Positions 1 to 7,371 of a stretch of 15,590 nucleotides of DNA are shown here, in pieces. The notes under the pieces were generated by a model. The model searched no databases, had not been told where the DNA came from, and saw only the letters and a program-made list of their open reading frames with translations. The DNA lies in the NCBI GenBank assembly GCA_023426765.1, contig JAEZBW010000176.1, positions 1 to 15,590 on the forward strand. The letters are read 5' to 3'. Source of the stretch: Bacillota bacterium. GTDB lineage: Bacteria > Bacillota > Clostridia > DSM-8532. The translations under genes were made by a program, and so were the position numbers. The stretch's first letter is position 1; each line of letters begins with the position of its first letter.

Positions 1-1
1 G

Positions 2-55
2 TTTTGCCCTGCGGCATCTACGCCCGGTGGGAAAGCACTGAAAACTGAAGGATAA
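2..55 (+). other. Possible 3' end of an upstream gene (frame uncertain)
   Basis: All three plus frames are open from the window edge and close early. The frame starting at base 2 ends at a TAA at 53-55 and reads as a proline/glycine/lysine tail (…ASTPGGKALKTEG). The frame starting at base 1 ends at a TGA at 46-48. In Clostridia the gene before rsfS is often an LCP (LytR-CpsA-Psr) or yqeK gene, and a low-complexity tail would suit an LCP protein. Too little sequence is present to decide, so this is only a pointer to a truncated neighbour. Confidence 0.25.
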
Positions 56-80
56 AGCAGGATTTCAGGAAAAAATCCCC

Positions 81-122
81 TTGATACCTGACATTGAAAG
101 GTTTATGATAGTAACATATATT
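81..122 (+). promoter_or_regulatory. Two overlapping sigma-A-like promoters for rsfS-leuS
   Basis: TTGATA (81-86) lies 17 bases before TATGAT (104-109). A second pair, TTGAAA (94-99) and TATATT (117-122), also has a 17-base spacer. Both would start transcription between about 116 and 130, upstream of the rsfS ribosome binding site at 158-164. Either or both may be used. Confidence 0.55.
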
Positions 123-175
123 TTTTAACACTTTTCTGGACCCAATAATTGAAAAACAGGAGGTAGATATTTTTA

Positions 176-520
176 ATGGAAATGGAAGAAATGTATAACT
201 GTATTGTCAATGCATTGGAGGACAAAAAGGCCAGGGATCTGAAAACCATCGACGTCCATGCGCTGACCACCATCGCATACTATTTCGTCATATGCAGCGG
301 TACATCCACCACCCATATCAAGTCGCTTGCCGACGAGGTTGAATTCAAGCTGAAGGAAAAGGATGTCAGGCCTCTTCGCCGGGAAGGCTATAACAGCGCA
401 AGATGGATTCTGATGGATTACGGCGATATTATTGTTCACATTTTTCACGAGGAGGATCGGTCGTTCTACAATCTGGAACGGTTATGGCAGGACGGCAGAG
501 CTATCCCGCCTCGGGAATAA
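176..520 (+). CDS. rsfS: Ribosomal silencing factor RsfS
   Basis: The 114-residue product matches the RsfS/Iojap (DUF143) family over its full usual length. RsfS binds ribosomal protein uL14 on the 50S subunit and blocks joining with 30S, slowing translation when nutrients run short. Family signatures visible are the YYFVICSGTSTTHIKSLAD stretch (about residues 38-56), the RREGYNSARWILMDYGDIIV stretch (about 80-99) and the HIFHEEDRSFYNLERLW tail. The ATG at 176 was chosen because AGGAGGT stands at 158-164, 11 bases upstream. A second ATG two codons later would be further from the site. leuS follows 95 bases downstream on the same strand, an arrangement common in Bacillota, so the two are probably co-transcribed. 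Confidence 0.95.
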   Translation: MEMEEMYNCIVNALEDKKARDLKTIDVHALTTIAYYFVICSGTSTTHIKSLADEVEFKLKEKDVRPLRREGYNSARWILMDYGDIIVHIFHEEDRSFYNLERLWQDGRAIPPRE

Positions 521-530
521 ACATAGAAAC

Positions 531-597
531 CTGTTCGGGCGGCATAGCCCGTCCCAAAATTATGTCAAGTAACAGGCCCGTTCAAAACACGGGCCTT
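531..597 (+). promoter_or_regulatory. Two adjacent hairpins in the leuS leader with interchangeable arms
   Basis: The 95 bases between rsfS and leuS hold two GC-rich hairpins. The first is CGGGC (536-540) with GCCCG (547-551) and a 6-base loop. The second is AGGCCCG (574-580) with CGGGCCT (590-596) and a 9-base loop. Neither is followed by a T run. The CGGGC and GCCCG cores are identical, so arms of one hairpin can pair with arms of the other. No T-box consensus is visible, although leucyl-tRNA synthetase genes in Bacillota often carry one. The region may modulate leuS expression or RNA processing; this is inference from pairing only. Confidence 0.4.
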
Positions 598-615
598 GGA
601 TCGGGAGGAAGAAAT

Positions 616-3060
616 ATGGCGTATTCAACGAAGGTGGACAAAAAGTGGCAAAAGATTTGGGAGGATACCAAACTCTATCAATTTAATAAAGAGGAGCTGG
701 ACAACAAGCTCTATTGCCTGGAGATGTTTTCATACCCGTCCGGGGCGAACCTGCATGTGGGCCACTGGTACAATTTCGGCCTCACCGATTCCTGGGCCAG
801 AATGAAGCGCCTGCAGGGCTATAATGTGTTCCATCCCATGGGGTTTGACGCTTTTGGCCTGCCTGCTGAAAACTACGCGATAAAAACGGGCATCCATCCG
901 AAGGATTCCACGTATAAAAACATACAGACAATGGAACGCCAGCTCCAGGAAATGGGCGCTACCTATGACTGGGATTATGAAGTCATCACCTGTGCGCCGG
1001 AGTATTACAAATGGACCCAATGGATTTTCCTGAAGCTTTTCGAGCATGGTCTGGCGTATCGCAAGAAGGCTCCCGTGAACTGGTGCCCCAGCTGTAAAAC
1101 CGTTCTGGCCAACGAGCAGGTGGTGGACGGAACCTGTGAAAGATGCCATCAGGAAGTGACCAAACGGGACTTAACACAGTGGTTCTACAAGATCACCGCC
1201 TATGCCCAGGAGCTTCTGGACTGCATTCCCGATCTGGATTGGCCTGAGAAGACCAAAAAGATTCAAACAAACTGGATTGGCCGCTCCGAAGGCGCCGAAA
1301 TAGAGTTCAGCGTCGCCGACAGCGATAAGACCTTCAAGGTGTTCACCACCCGGGCCGATACGCTGTATGGCGTAACCTATGTAGTGCTGGCCCCCGAAAG
1401 CGAACTGACCGATCAGGTTACGACAGAGGAGTGCCGTAAACAGGTTGAAGAATATAAGGATTTTGCCAAAAAGCAGACCGACGTGGAGAGAATGTCCACG
1501 GTAAAAGAAAAAACCGGCGTATTTACAGGCGCTTTCGCTATCAATCCGGTAAATGGCGCGAAGGTACCCATCTGGATTTCAGATTATGTTTTGGCCGGTT
1601 ACGGCACGGGCTGTGTCATGGCGGTGCCGGGCCATGATGAAAGGGACTTTGAATTTGCCACCAAATTCGGCCTGCCCATCAAACGGGTGATCCGGGGCAG
1701 GGAAGGTGCAGATGATACGCTTCCTTTCGTGGAGTATGGTATCCTCACCGACAGCCAGGAGTTTTCCGGGGTTATCTCCGAGGACGCCAGGGTGGCGATT
1801 GTGAAAAAGCTTCAAAAAGAAGGAAGAGGCGAGCTGAAAGTCAACTTCAGGCTTCGGGACTGGCTTGTTTCAAGGCAGCGTTACTGGGGTGCGCCGATTC
1901 CCGTTGTGCACTGCGAGTGCTGCGGCGCCGTACCGGTTCCGGAGGATCAATTGCCGGTCGAGCTTCCCTACGATGTGGAGTTTACTCCCGATGGAGAATC
2001 ACCGCTTGCCAAATGTGATGCGTATATGAATACAGCCTGTCCGAAATGCGGAAAGCCCGCAAAGCGGGATCCCGATACATTGGATACGTTTGTTTGCTCC
2101 TCCTGGTATTATTTAAGATATCCGGATAATAAGAACGACAAGGAATTTTTCAACCGGGAATGGGTGAATAAAATCCTGCCTGTGGATAAATATGTGGGCG
2201 GCGCAGAGCATGCTGCAATGCACCTTTTATACGCCCGGTTCTTCACGAAGGCCCTCCGCGACATGGGCTACCTGGATTTTGACGAGCCATTCAAGTCCCT
2301 TGTGCATCAGGGGACCATTCTTGGCCCGGACGGCACCCGCATGAGCAAATCCAAGGGAAACACCATTTCCCCGGATGAATATATCAACGAATACGGTTCC
2401 GATGTCTTCCGTCTGTACCTTTCCTTCGGTTTTGCCTATACAGAAGGCGGGCCATGGAACGATGAGGGGATAAAGGCGATCTCCCGCTTTGTCAACCGTA
2501 TTGAAAGGTCCGTAGAGAAATATCTTGAAGAGAAAGCCTCCCTGACCGCTGACAAAAACGGTGCAGAAGAAAAGGAACTGGCCTTTGTATTGCACACCGC
2601 CATTAAGGGGGTTACCGAGGACGCAGATAAATTCCAGTTTAATACCTCCATTGCAAGGCTGATGGAACTGGTTAACGCCTATTACAAATATGATGCACTG
2701 CCCGAAAGAAGCGGTAAGGTTCTGGAAAATACCCTCAGGAGTCTTTTGATTCTGGTCTCTCCGTTTGCTCCGCATTTTGCAGAGGAAATGTGGGAGAAGA
2801 TGGGATATGCCTACTCCATCTTCCATCAGAAATGGCCTGCATGGGATCCGGCTGCCCTGGTGAAGGACACCGTTGAAATCGCCGTTCAGGTAAACGGACA
2901 GGTTAAATTCAGGATCGATGTTCCTTCCGACGCCGATAAACAGGCCATGGAAGAGCTGGCACTGAAGGATGAAAAGGCCGCGACTTTCCTGAAGGACAAG
3001 GAAATCGTAAAGGTGATTGCCATCCCCGGCCGGCTGGTGAATATTGTTGTAAAAAAATAA
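616..3060 (+). CDS. leuS: Leucyl-tRNA synthetase
   Basis: This 814-residue class Ia synthetase charges tRNA-Leu with leucine in the cytoplasm. The signature HVGH (HIGH motif) is at about residues 47-50 and RMSKSKGN (KMSKS loop) begins at about 575. A zinc-binding CPSC…CERC module lies near 157-180. The CP1 editing domain follows, with TRADTLYGVTY and the GTGCVMAVPGHDERD stretch that clears mischarged isoleucine or norvaline products. The C-terminal anticodon-binding and tail domains end in VNGQVKFRI…IPGRLVNIVVKK. Length is typical for bacterial LeuRS. The reading frame is open from further upstream, but the start is placed at 616 because GGGAGG lies at 603-608 and the protein there begins with the usual N-terminus. 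The next gene starts 16 bases after the stop, suggesting read-through. Confidence 0.98.
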   Translation: MAYSTKVDKKWQKIWEDTKLYQFNKEELDNKLYCLEMFSYPSGANLHVGHWYNFGLTDSWARMKRLQGYNVFHPMGFDAFGLPAENYAIKTGIHPKDSTYKNIQTMERQLQEMGATYDWDYEVITCAPEYYKWTQWIFLKLFEHGLAYRKKAPVNWCPSCKTVLANEQVVDGTCERCHQEVTKRDLTQWFYKITAYAQELLDCIPDLDWPEKTKKIQTNWIGRSEGAEIEFSVADSDKTFKVFTTRADTLYGVTYVVLAPESELTDQVTTEECRKQVEEYKDFAKKQTDVERMSTVKEKTGVFTGAFAINPVNGAKVPIWISDYVLAGYGTGCVMAVPGHDERDFEFATKFGLPIKRVIRGREGADDTLPFVEYGILTDSQEFSGVISEDARVAIVKKLQKEGRGELKVNFRLRDWLVSRQRYWGAPIPVVHCECCGAVPVPEDQLPVELPYDVEFTPDGESPLAKCDAYMNTACPKCGKPAKRDPDTLDTFVCSSWYYLRYPDNKNDKEFFNREWVNKILPVDKYVGGAEHAAMHLLYARFFTKALRDMGYLDFDEPFKSLVHQGTILGPDGTRMSKSKGNTISPDEYINEYGSDVFRLYLSFGFAYTEGGPWNDEGIKAISRFVNRIERSVEKYLEEKASLTADKNGAEEKELAFVLHTAIKGVTEDADKFQFNTSIARLMELVNAYYKYDALPERSGKVLENTLRSLLILVSPFAPHFAEEMWEKMGYAYSIFHQKWPAWDPAALVKDTVEIAVQVNGQVKFRIDVPSDADKQAMEELALKDEKAATFLKDKEIVKVIAIPGRLVNIVVKK

Positions 3061-3076
3061 TGGGGGTAACCTGAGG

Positions 3077-4171
3077 ATGAAGTATTTATTGGATTATCAA
3101 AAGTTCTGGGAAGAAAATGCACAGTGTTTTGAACCTTTTACAACCAATAAGCCGCGTGTTCCGGTTAAGCTGTCCTTTGACGACCACTTTCTTCTTGAGG
3201 ATATGCAGGTGGAGTCCACCCTGCGGTATTTCAAAGATCGGGAATACAGGCTGGAAATGAACCGGCTGTGCAACGACAAGATGGAAAAGGCCATAGGAAT
3301 CAGGCACTTTCACGAAAAAGAAGATATGATTCTTCAACCCAACCGTTTTGAAGTGATCATGGGATCCCACTGGGAATACAGCGAAGGCGGAACACCCTGG
3401 CTGGAGTCCACCGTGGAGGACATCGAAGATGTGAAGAAGCTTATTTCCAGGGCTGAAAAACTGGATATGTACAAAGAAACATTTCCGGAAGGCTGGTTTG
3501 AAGAGAAGGAAAAGGTTGAGAAAGAAACCGGAAACAAGCTGGATTTCGGAAGCAGGGGGCACAGGGGCCCGGCCACCATGGCCACCAGCATCCTTGGCAC
3601 CGAAAATACCTGTATTTTCATCATGGATGAACCCGAGGTCATGAAAGCATTCTATGAGATATTAACCGAAAAAATGGTGGAATATCACAAAGCATTGCTG
3701 AAGGCTACGAACTCCAAGCTAAGGAATGGCTACTGGATAACGGACGATAACAGCTACCTGTTCCCGCCTGCTCAATATGAAGAGTTCTGTGCACCATTCC
3801 TGAAACGGGTTTTTGCGGAGTTCTCCCCTAACCCGGAGGATTCACGTTATCAGCATTCGGACAGTTCCATGGGGCACTTGATGAAGATACTTTATGATGC
3901 AGGTGTAAACGGAGTGAATTTCGGGCCGACCATCCATCCGCTGGAGATCCGTAAAGTCATGCCGAAAGCGGTTATTCACGGCCAAATGCCGCCCTTTACC
4001 CTTAGAAATGGCACACCGGAAGAAATTATCAAACTGGTCAGAAGAGATATTGATGCGGTTGGCGGTGACGGAGGCCTGGTGGAAACCACTGCCGGAAGCC
4101 TTGCTGCAGGAACTCCTTACGAAAACGTACAGGCTTACCTGTGGGCTGTCAACGAATACGGCCGCTATTAA
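3077..4171 (+). CDS. Uroporphyrinogen decarboxylase (URO-D) family protein, probable methyltransferase-like
   Basis: The 364-residue product shows the URO-D superfamily fold pattern rather than true HemE. Near the C-terminus it has HSDSSMGHLMKILYDAGVNG (from about H260), then HGQMPPFTLRNGTPEEI (about 301-317) and GTPYENVQAYLWAVNEYG (about 345-362), the order found in COG0407 proteins related to corrinoid methyltransferases MtaA/MtbA and CmuA. The cysteines that normally bind zinc in those enzymes are absent: the usual H-x-C is HSDSS, and the late cysteine segment reads TTAGSLAAG. It may therefore use another metal site or none. There is no corrinoid protein or heme gene nearby, so the substrate cannot be inferred. 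It starts 16 bases after leuS with GGGGGT at 3062-3067 as the likely ribosome binding site. Confidence 0.8.
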   Translation: MKYLLDYQKFWEENAQCFEPFTTNKPRVPVKLSFDDHFLLEDMQVESTLRYFKDREYRLEMNRLCNDKMEKAIGIRHFHEKEDMILQPNRFEVIMGSHWEYSEGGTPWLESTVEDIEDVKKLISRAEKLDMYKETFPEGWFEEKEKVEKETGNKLDFGSRGHRGPATMATSILGTENTCIFIMDEPEVMKAFYEILTEKMVEYHKALLKATNSKLRNGYWITDDNSYLFPPAQYEEFCAPFLKRVFAEFSPNPEDSRYQHSDSSMGHLMKILYDAGVNGVNFGPTIHPLEIRKVMPKAVIHGQMPPFTLRNGTPEEIIKLVRRDIDAVGGDGGLVETTAGSLAAGTPYENVQAYLWAVNEYGRY

Positions 4172-4175
4172 GCCA

Positions 4176-4197
4176 CTGGGCGGGGCCCAGGTTCCTT
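4176..4197. repeat. Small hairpin, possible degenerate copy of the GGGGACAGGTTCC repeat
   Basis: CTGGGC (4176-4181) and GCCCAG (4185-4190) form a 6-base stem with a 3-base loop between two convergent genes. No T run follows, so a classical terminator is doubtful. The right part, CCCAGGTTCCTTGG, resembles ACAGGTTCCTTTGG found on the minus strand of the full element at 5101-5160. It may be a decayed member of the same repeat family. Confidence 0.35.
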
Positions 4198-4205
4198 GGT
4201 AAAAC

Positions 4206-5033
4206 TCACAAAGGCACATCCTGCCAGATGTTATCAAGAAGTATTCTTTGGCTGGGGTAGCCCAATGCTTTCAGCCTCTCGACAGCCTGGGGATAGTAGG
4301 CGTCAATCATGTCCGGGCGATGCGCATCGGAGTTCAGCATGATGGGGATGTTCCTGTTCCGCATGCAGGATATAATCCAATCCGAGGGATACATTTCAGT
4401 GGTATACCCGCGGGCGATTCCACCGGTATTGATCTCCACGATGACCTGCTGTTCCACCACAACATCCAGAACTTTTTCAACAGCCTTCCGGTACCAGTTT
4501 TCAGTCTCATTGAAAAAGCGGCTGCCGGTATTGTTCTTTTTTAGAACATCCAGGTGCCCAAGGATGGAAGGTGGCTGCTGCCGAAGCATTTCTGTCAGCA
4601 ACTGATAATATTTTTCGATCAATGCCTGCACTTCGCCTTTGAAAATGGCATCTCTGGTTTCCATAAACTCCCCGGGGGTGCCATCCAATGCCATATACCT
4701 TTTCCCTGCAGTATCATGAATAAAATGCACCGAACCAATCGTATAGTCCAGCCCGGGGTAACTGCGATAATCCACGGTACCGGGATAAAAATCGGTTTCC
4801 AGACCGGCATAGACCTGTATTCTGCCATGGTACTTTTCCTTCAGATAGAGAACCGTCTTCATATATTCCTGAAGACGCCCGGGCTTCATTGTCCATTCGG
4901 TATCAAAACAAACAGGTGCATGGCTTGACATCCCAATGGCAGGAAAACCTTTTTCAATAGCGGATAGTATATAATCTTCCGGTGTCATTTTTCCATCACA
5001 GAAGCAATTATGTGTATGAAAGGTAGCAAGCAT
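4206..5033 (-). CDS. hisK: Histidinol-phosphatase, PHP family (HisK/HisJ type)
   Basis: The 275-residue protein is a PHP-superfamily metal-dependent phosphoesterase of the HisK/HisJ type, which removes phosphate from L-histidinol phosphate in histidine synthesis. All PHP metal ligands are visible: H6-x-H8 and D13 in FHTHNCFCDG, H38 in SSHAPV, E79 in YAGLETDF, H103 in IGSVHF, H160-x-D162 in LGHLDV and D236-x-H238 in NSDAHRP. A TTG codon 18 bases upstream keeps the frame open, but the ATG at 5033 is preferred. It is preceded by GGGTGA at suitable spacing and gives the standard MLATFHTHN N-terminus. No other histidine gene is near. A related PHP activity cannot be excluded, though the HisK-like length and motifs favour the call. 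Confidence 0.88.
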   Translation of the reverse strand: MLATFHTHNCFCDGKMTPEDYILSAIEKGFPAIGMSSHAPVCFDTEWTMKPGRLQEYMKTVLYLKEKYHGRIQVYAGLETDFYPGTVDYRSYPGLDYTIGSVHFIHDTAGKRYMALDGTPGEFMETRDAIFKGEVQALIEKYYQLLTEMLRQQPPSILGHLDVLKKNNTGSRFFNETENWYRKAVEKVLDVVVEQQVIVEINTGGIARGYTTEMYPSDWIISCMRNRNIPIMLNSDAHRPDMIDAYYPQAVERLKALGYPSQRILLDNIWQDVPL

Positions 5034-5094
5034 ATTTTCACCCGATATCAATCATATTAGAGCGTTTGGGAACTTGATCCCGCCCTTGGCTATA

Positions 5095-5126
5095 ATTATA
5101 CCAGGGGACCTGTCCCCCGTGGTCAA
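5095..5126 (-). promoter_or_regulatory. hisK: Weak candidate promoter for the histidinol-phosphatase gene
   Basis: A perfect TATAAT lies on the minus strand at 5100-5095, about 60 bases before the start codon. The best -35 candidate is TTGACC at 5126-5121, but the spacer is 20 bases, longer than optimal. That spacer is made of the GGGGACAGGTCCCC hairpin of the neighbouring repeat. If the promoter is used, the repeat supplied its -35 half. Confidence 0.3.
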
Positions 5127-5160
5127 ATTGAGCCAAAGGAACCTGTCCCCACTGGCTCAC
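5101..5160. repeat. REP-like palindromic element (GGGGACAGGTCCCC / GGGGACAGGTTCC family)
   Basis: Read on the minus strand, this 60-base element holds TGAGCCA, GTGGGGACAGGTTCCTT, TGGCTCA, then TTGACCA and GGGGACAGGTCCCC. GGGGAC and GTCCCC pair perfectly, GGGAC and GTTCC pair with one wobble, and TGAGCCA pairs with TGGCTCA around the latter. From general knowledge, very similar GGGGACAGGT palindromes are scattered in clostridial and deltaproteobacterial genomes and are often linked to REP-associated Y1 transposases. No such transposase gene is in this window. The first TGA on the minus strand (5159-5157) is the stop codon of the neighbouring synthetase gene. Confidence 0.7.
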
Positions 5161-6911
5161 TTTATTTTCAGTTTGCTGGCAAGGTTTGAAATATTCAACG
5201 ACAGCAGCTCTACATACCGTTTGATTTTTTTTGTTGTTGTTTTTTCAAACTCTTCCTCGCGGATATCAAAATGCTGTATTTTTTTATAGCCGGACAGTTT
5301 TTTGTTGGCCTTTTTCACTTCTGCTGCAATAATTTTTTCCAGTTCGTCCTTCAGCGGGAACTTCCCAAGCTCTTCGACAATTACTTCCATATTCGGAACG
5401 ATCTGCGCACATACCTTGGTTTCTTCCTCATCTTCACTGTCGACGCCATAAACCAGGGATTCCTTGATATATTCGCTTCGGTTCAGATACAGCTCGATAT
5501 CCTCCGGATAGATATTCTTCCCGTTTTTCGTTACGATGACATTCTTTTTCCTTCCGGTTATAAAAAGGAAGCCATGCTTGTCAACGCGCCCATAATCTCC
5601 GGTATAAAGCCAGCCATCCTTCAGAACCTCCTCGGTTGCTTCCGGGTTGTTGTAATAGCCCAGCATGACATTGTCACCCTGAACCAGAATTTCTCCGATT
5701 CCATCATTCCCCGGGTTGTCAATTTTTACCGTGACACCTGCCAGAGGCAGCCCGGCGGCGGCATCGTTGTAAACCTCCATCCGGTTCACCGTTACAATGG
5801 GGGAGCATTCTGTCAGGCCATATCCCTGAAGGAGGTTAAAGCCCATGGCACGCAATGCTTTTGAGATCTTCGGGTTTAACGCGGCCGCCCCCGAAATCAC
5901 CAGCCGAAGGTTGCCTCCAAGGTTTTCATGGACATCGCGGAACAGTTTTCTGCGGATATCAATGCCAAGCTTCGCCAGGACGGGGGTTATAAACAAACCG
6001 AAACGCAATTGCGGGTATTTGTGGTCTTTCCTTGCTTTTTTAACTACCTTTGAATATACCGATTCCAAAATCAGCGGAACAGACATCATGATGCTGGGCT
6101 TGTACTCCTGCAGGTTTTTCGTGATATGGCGAAGCCCTTCGCAAAAACCGATGGAGATCCCCAGATACATCATCGTTAAAAAGCCGGCAGTACACTCATA
6201 GGTGTGGTGGAGGGGCAGAATCGACAGAATGCTGTCGTGAGGATCCGCGTAAATCAGCTGTGAAACAGCCATGATATCGTGGCACAGGTTTTTATGGGAC
6301 AGCATGACCCCCTTGGACTTATCGGTGGTTCCCGAGGTGAAGATCAGCATGTTCATTACGTCCGGTTCAATCTCGGCATCGATGTAAGTACGATTTCCTG
6401 AGTCTATTAAAGCCTGACCCTTCTTAACCAATTTCTTCAGAGAGACATATGTACTTTCGTCTTCCGGGTCATCCATATTGATGACATACTTTAGATGGGG
6501 CAGATTCTTTTGAACTTTCAGGATGGCCTCCAGGTGGCTTGCAGAGGTTACGACAGCCTGGGTTTGTGAACGGGACAGGAGAGACTGGATTTCATTTTCC
6601 GGAAGCTCCTTATCCAACGGCACAATCACACCAACGCCATTGGTTACAGCCAGATAGCTGAGACACCATTCATAACGATTTTCGGATAAAACCGCCACCA
6701 TTGCATTTTTCAAACCCAAATCCAACAGGGCGGTCCCCAACGCGTTCATCTGATCCTGAAATTGCCGGAAGGTAATGCCATAAAAGCTTCCCTGGTTGTT
6801 TTTCAGCGTAAAAGCGTCACAATTTGGGAACTTTTCCGCGCTTTGCTTTACCATGTCCTTCAAGCTGGAAATTTTGCGTACATTGTAATACCCGATTGTC
6901 TTTTTACCCAT
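5157..6911 (-). CDS. AMP-dependent synthetase/ligase, long-chain acyl-CoA synthetase-like
   Basis: The 584-residue protein is a full-length adenylate-forming enzyme of the acyl-CoA synthetase type, expected to activate a fatty or other carboxylic acid as acyl-AMP and pass it to CoA. Visible core motifs in order are the P-loop IFTSGTTDKSKG (about 190-201), QGYGLTECSP (about 362-371), GWLYTGDYG (about 433-441), the hinge GRKKNVIVTKNGKNIYPEDIE (about 453-473) and a C-terminal KTTTKKIKR with the probable catalytic lysine at about 562. The TGGTDK-like P-loop has D in place of the usual G or P after the threonines. The ATG at 6911 is chosen over an upstream GTG because AGAGGTGG stands just before it. 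The stop lies inside a REP-like repeat. The substrate cannot be told from sequence; no acyl carrier or other lipid gene is adjacent. Confidence 0.9.
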   Translation of the reverse strand: MGKKTIGYYNVRKISSLKDMVKQSAEKFPNCDAFTLKNNQGSFYGITFRQFQDQMNALGTALLDLGLKNAMVAVLSENRYEWCLSYLAVTNGVGVIVPLDKELPENEIQSLLSRSQTQAVVTSASHLEAILKVQKNLPHLKYVINMDDPEDESTYVSLKKLVKKGQALIDSGNRTYIDAEIEPDVMNMLIFTSGTTDKSKGVMLSHKNLCHDIMAVSQLIYADPHDSILSILPLHHTYECTAGFLTMMYLGISIGFCEGLRHITKNLQEYKPSIMMSVPLILESVYSKVVKKARKDHKYPQLRFGLFITPVLAKLGIDIRRKLFRDVHENLGGNLRLVISGAAALNPKISKALRAMGFNLLQGYGLTECSPIVTVNRMEVYNDAAAGLPLAGVTVKIDNPGNDGIGEILVQGDNVMLGYYNNPEATEEVLKDGWLYTGDYGRVDKHGFLFITGRKKNVIVTKNGKNIYPEDIELYLNRSEYIKESLVYGVDSEDEEETKVCAQIVPNMEVIVEELGKFPLKDELEKIIAAEVKKANKKLSGYKKIQHFDIREEEFEKTTTKKIKRYVELLSLNISNLASKLKIK

Positions 6912-7317
6912 ATCGTCCACCTCTTTTTTTCTCTACCGCCGGGGGAAACATCATCAGATAACTTATTTCCGCAGGCATTATACGATGTCTCCACAGGTAT
7001 TCCCTTGCCATCAGGCTTTTCCATGGTACACCTCTTCCATTATAGCAATGGATGCGACTGCATGCAATCGCAACATACCGGAGGTTTGATTACCAAAATC
7101 ACACGAGTACAGGTGTGTACCAGAGGAGCGTATCCACCGGAACGCTCCCACAGGAAGGAAAACCCCAGCACTGGAACACATCGCATGCCTCGTCCCGAGT
7201 ACAAGGTACCGCGGATGGTTTTAAGGTACCACCCGTGAACAGGAATGAGGGACTCATCAGATAAGCATAAAGACAGTCATCGTTTCCGGAATGCAAGGCT
7301 TGATGAATTAACATGTT
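6912..7317. other. Gene-free, strongly structured intergenic region with 11-base direct repeats
   Basis: Between the divergent synthetase and DUF1540 genes I see no confident gene. TCATCAGATAA occurs at 6951-6961 and again at 7254-7264, about 300 bases apart. Between them lie several dyads: TGCGACTGCATGCAATCGCA (7053-7072, one mismatch), GTACA-GGTG-TGTAC (7107-7120), GGAGCGT…ACGCTCC around a 10-base loop (7125-7148), GTCCC (7192-7196)…GGGAC (7249-7253) enclosing a 9-base-pair imperfect stem (CGCGGATGG with CCACCCGTG), and two GGTACC sites. This could be a structured RNA, a small mobile-element remnant or a decayed gene. On the minus strand it also holds the synthetase promoter and a short open frame at 7024-6860. 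Confidence 0.5.
7039..7067 (-). promoter_or_regulatory. Promoter of the acyl-CoA synthetase-like gene with dyad over the -35 box
   Basis: On the minus strand TTGCAT (7067-7062) is separated by exactly 17 bases from TATAAT (7044-7039). Transcription would start near 7032, giving a leader of about 120 bases. The -35 box lies in the middle of a near-perfect 20-base palindrome (7053-7072), a plausible operator. The sequence TTGCATGCAG across the -35 is identical to that of the hydrogenase-sensor promoter at 13080-13089. Confidence 0.6.
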
Positions 7318-7346
7318 TTTACAAGTTAAAAAATGCCTTGTATGAT
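7318..7346 (+). promoter_or_regulatory. Promoter of the DUF1540 gene
   Basis: TTTACA (7318-7323) is followed after 17 bases by TATGAT (7341-7346). Transcription would begin near 7353, leaving a leader of roughly 90 bases before the start codon. Confidence 0.55.
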
Positions 7347-7371
7347 CCCACCCCAGCATGCAAAAAATAGT

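Noticed and set aside
403..615. An in-frame upstream extension of leuS overlapping rsfS.
   Set aside because: The extension has no LeuRS homology, whereas the ATG at 616 has a strong ribosome binding site and the standard N-terminus.
2227..2826. A 199-codon open frame on the minus strand inside leuS.
   Set aside because: It is antisense to well-conserved leuS domains, has no recognisable motif and is best explained as a shadow of the coding frame.
7201..7240. GGTACCGCGG (plus) and CGGGTGGTACC (minus) recall the T-box antiterminator sequence.
   Set aside because: Neither strand has the full AGGGTGGNACCGCG block, a specifier loop or an adjacent terminator, and the flanking genes are not of the type controlled by T-boxes.
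7191..7260. On the minus strand, CTGATGA-GTCCC … GGGACGA resembles a hammerhead ribozyme core.
   Set aside because: The invariant GAAA after the second stem arm is GAGG here, the stem II loop is about 50 bases and no convincing stems I and III are seen.
7099..7359. An 86-codon minus-strand frame (…MSPSFLFTGGTLKPSAVP…) in the intergenic region.
   Set aside because: No ribosome binding site precedes it, it overlaps the DUF1540 promoter and its content follows the dyads of the region. It is discussed as part of the structured region, not called as a gene.
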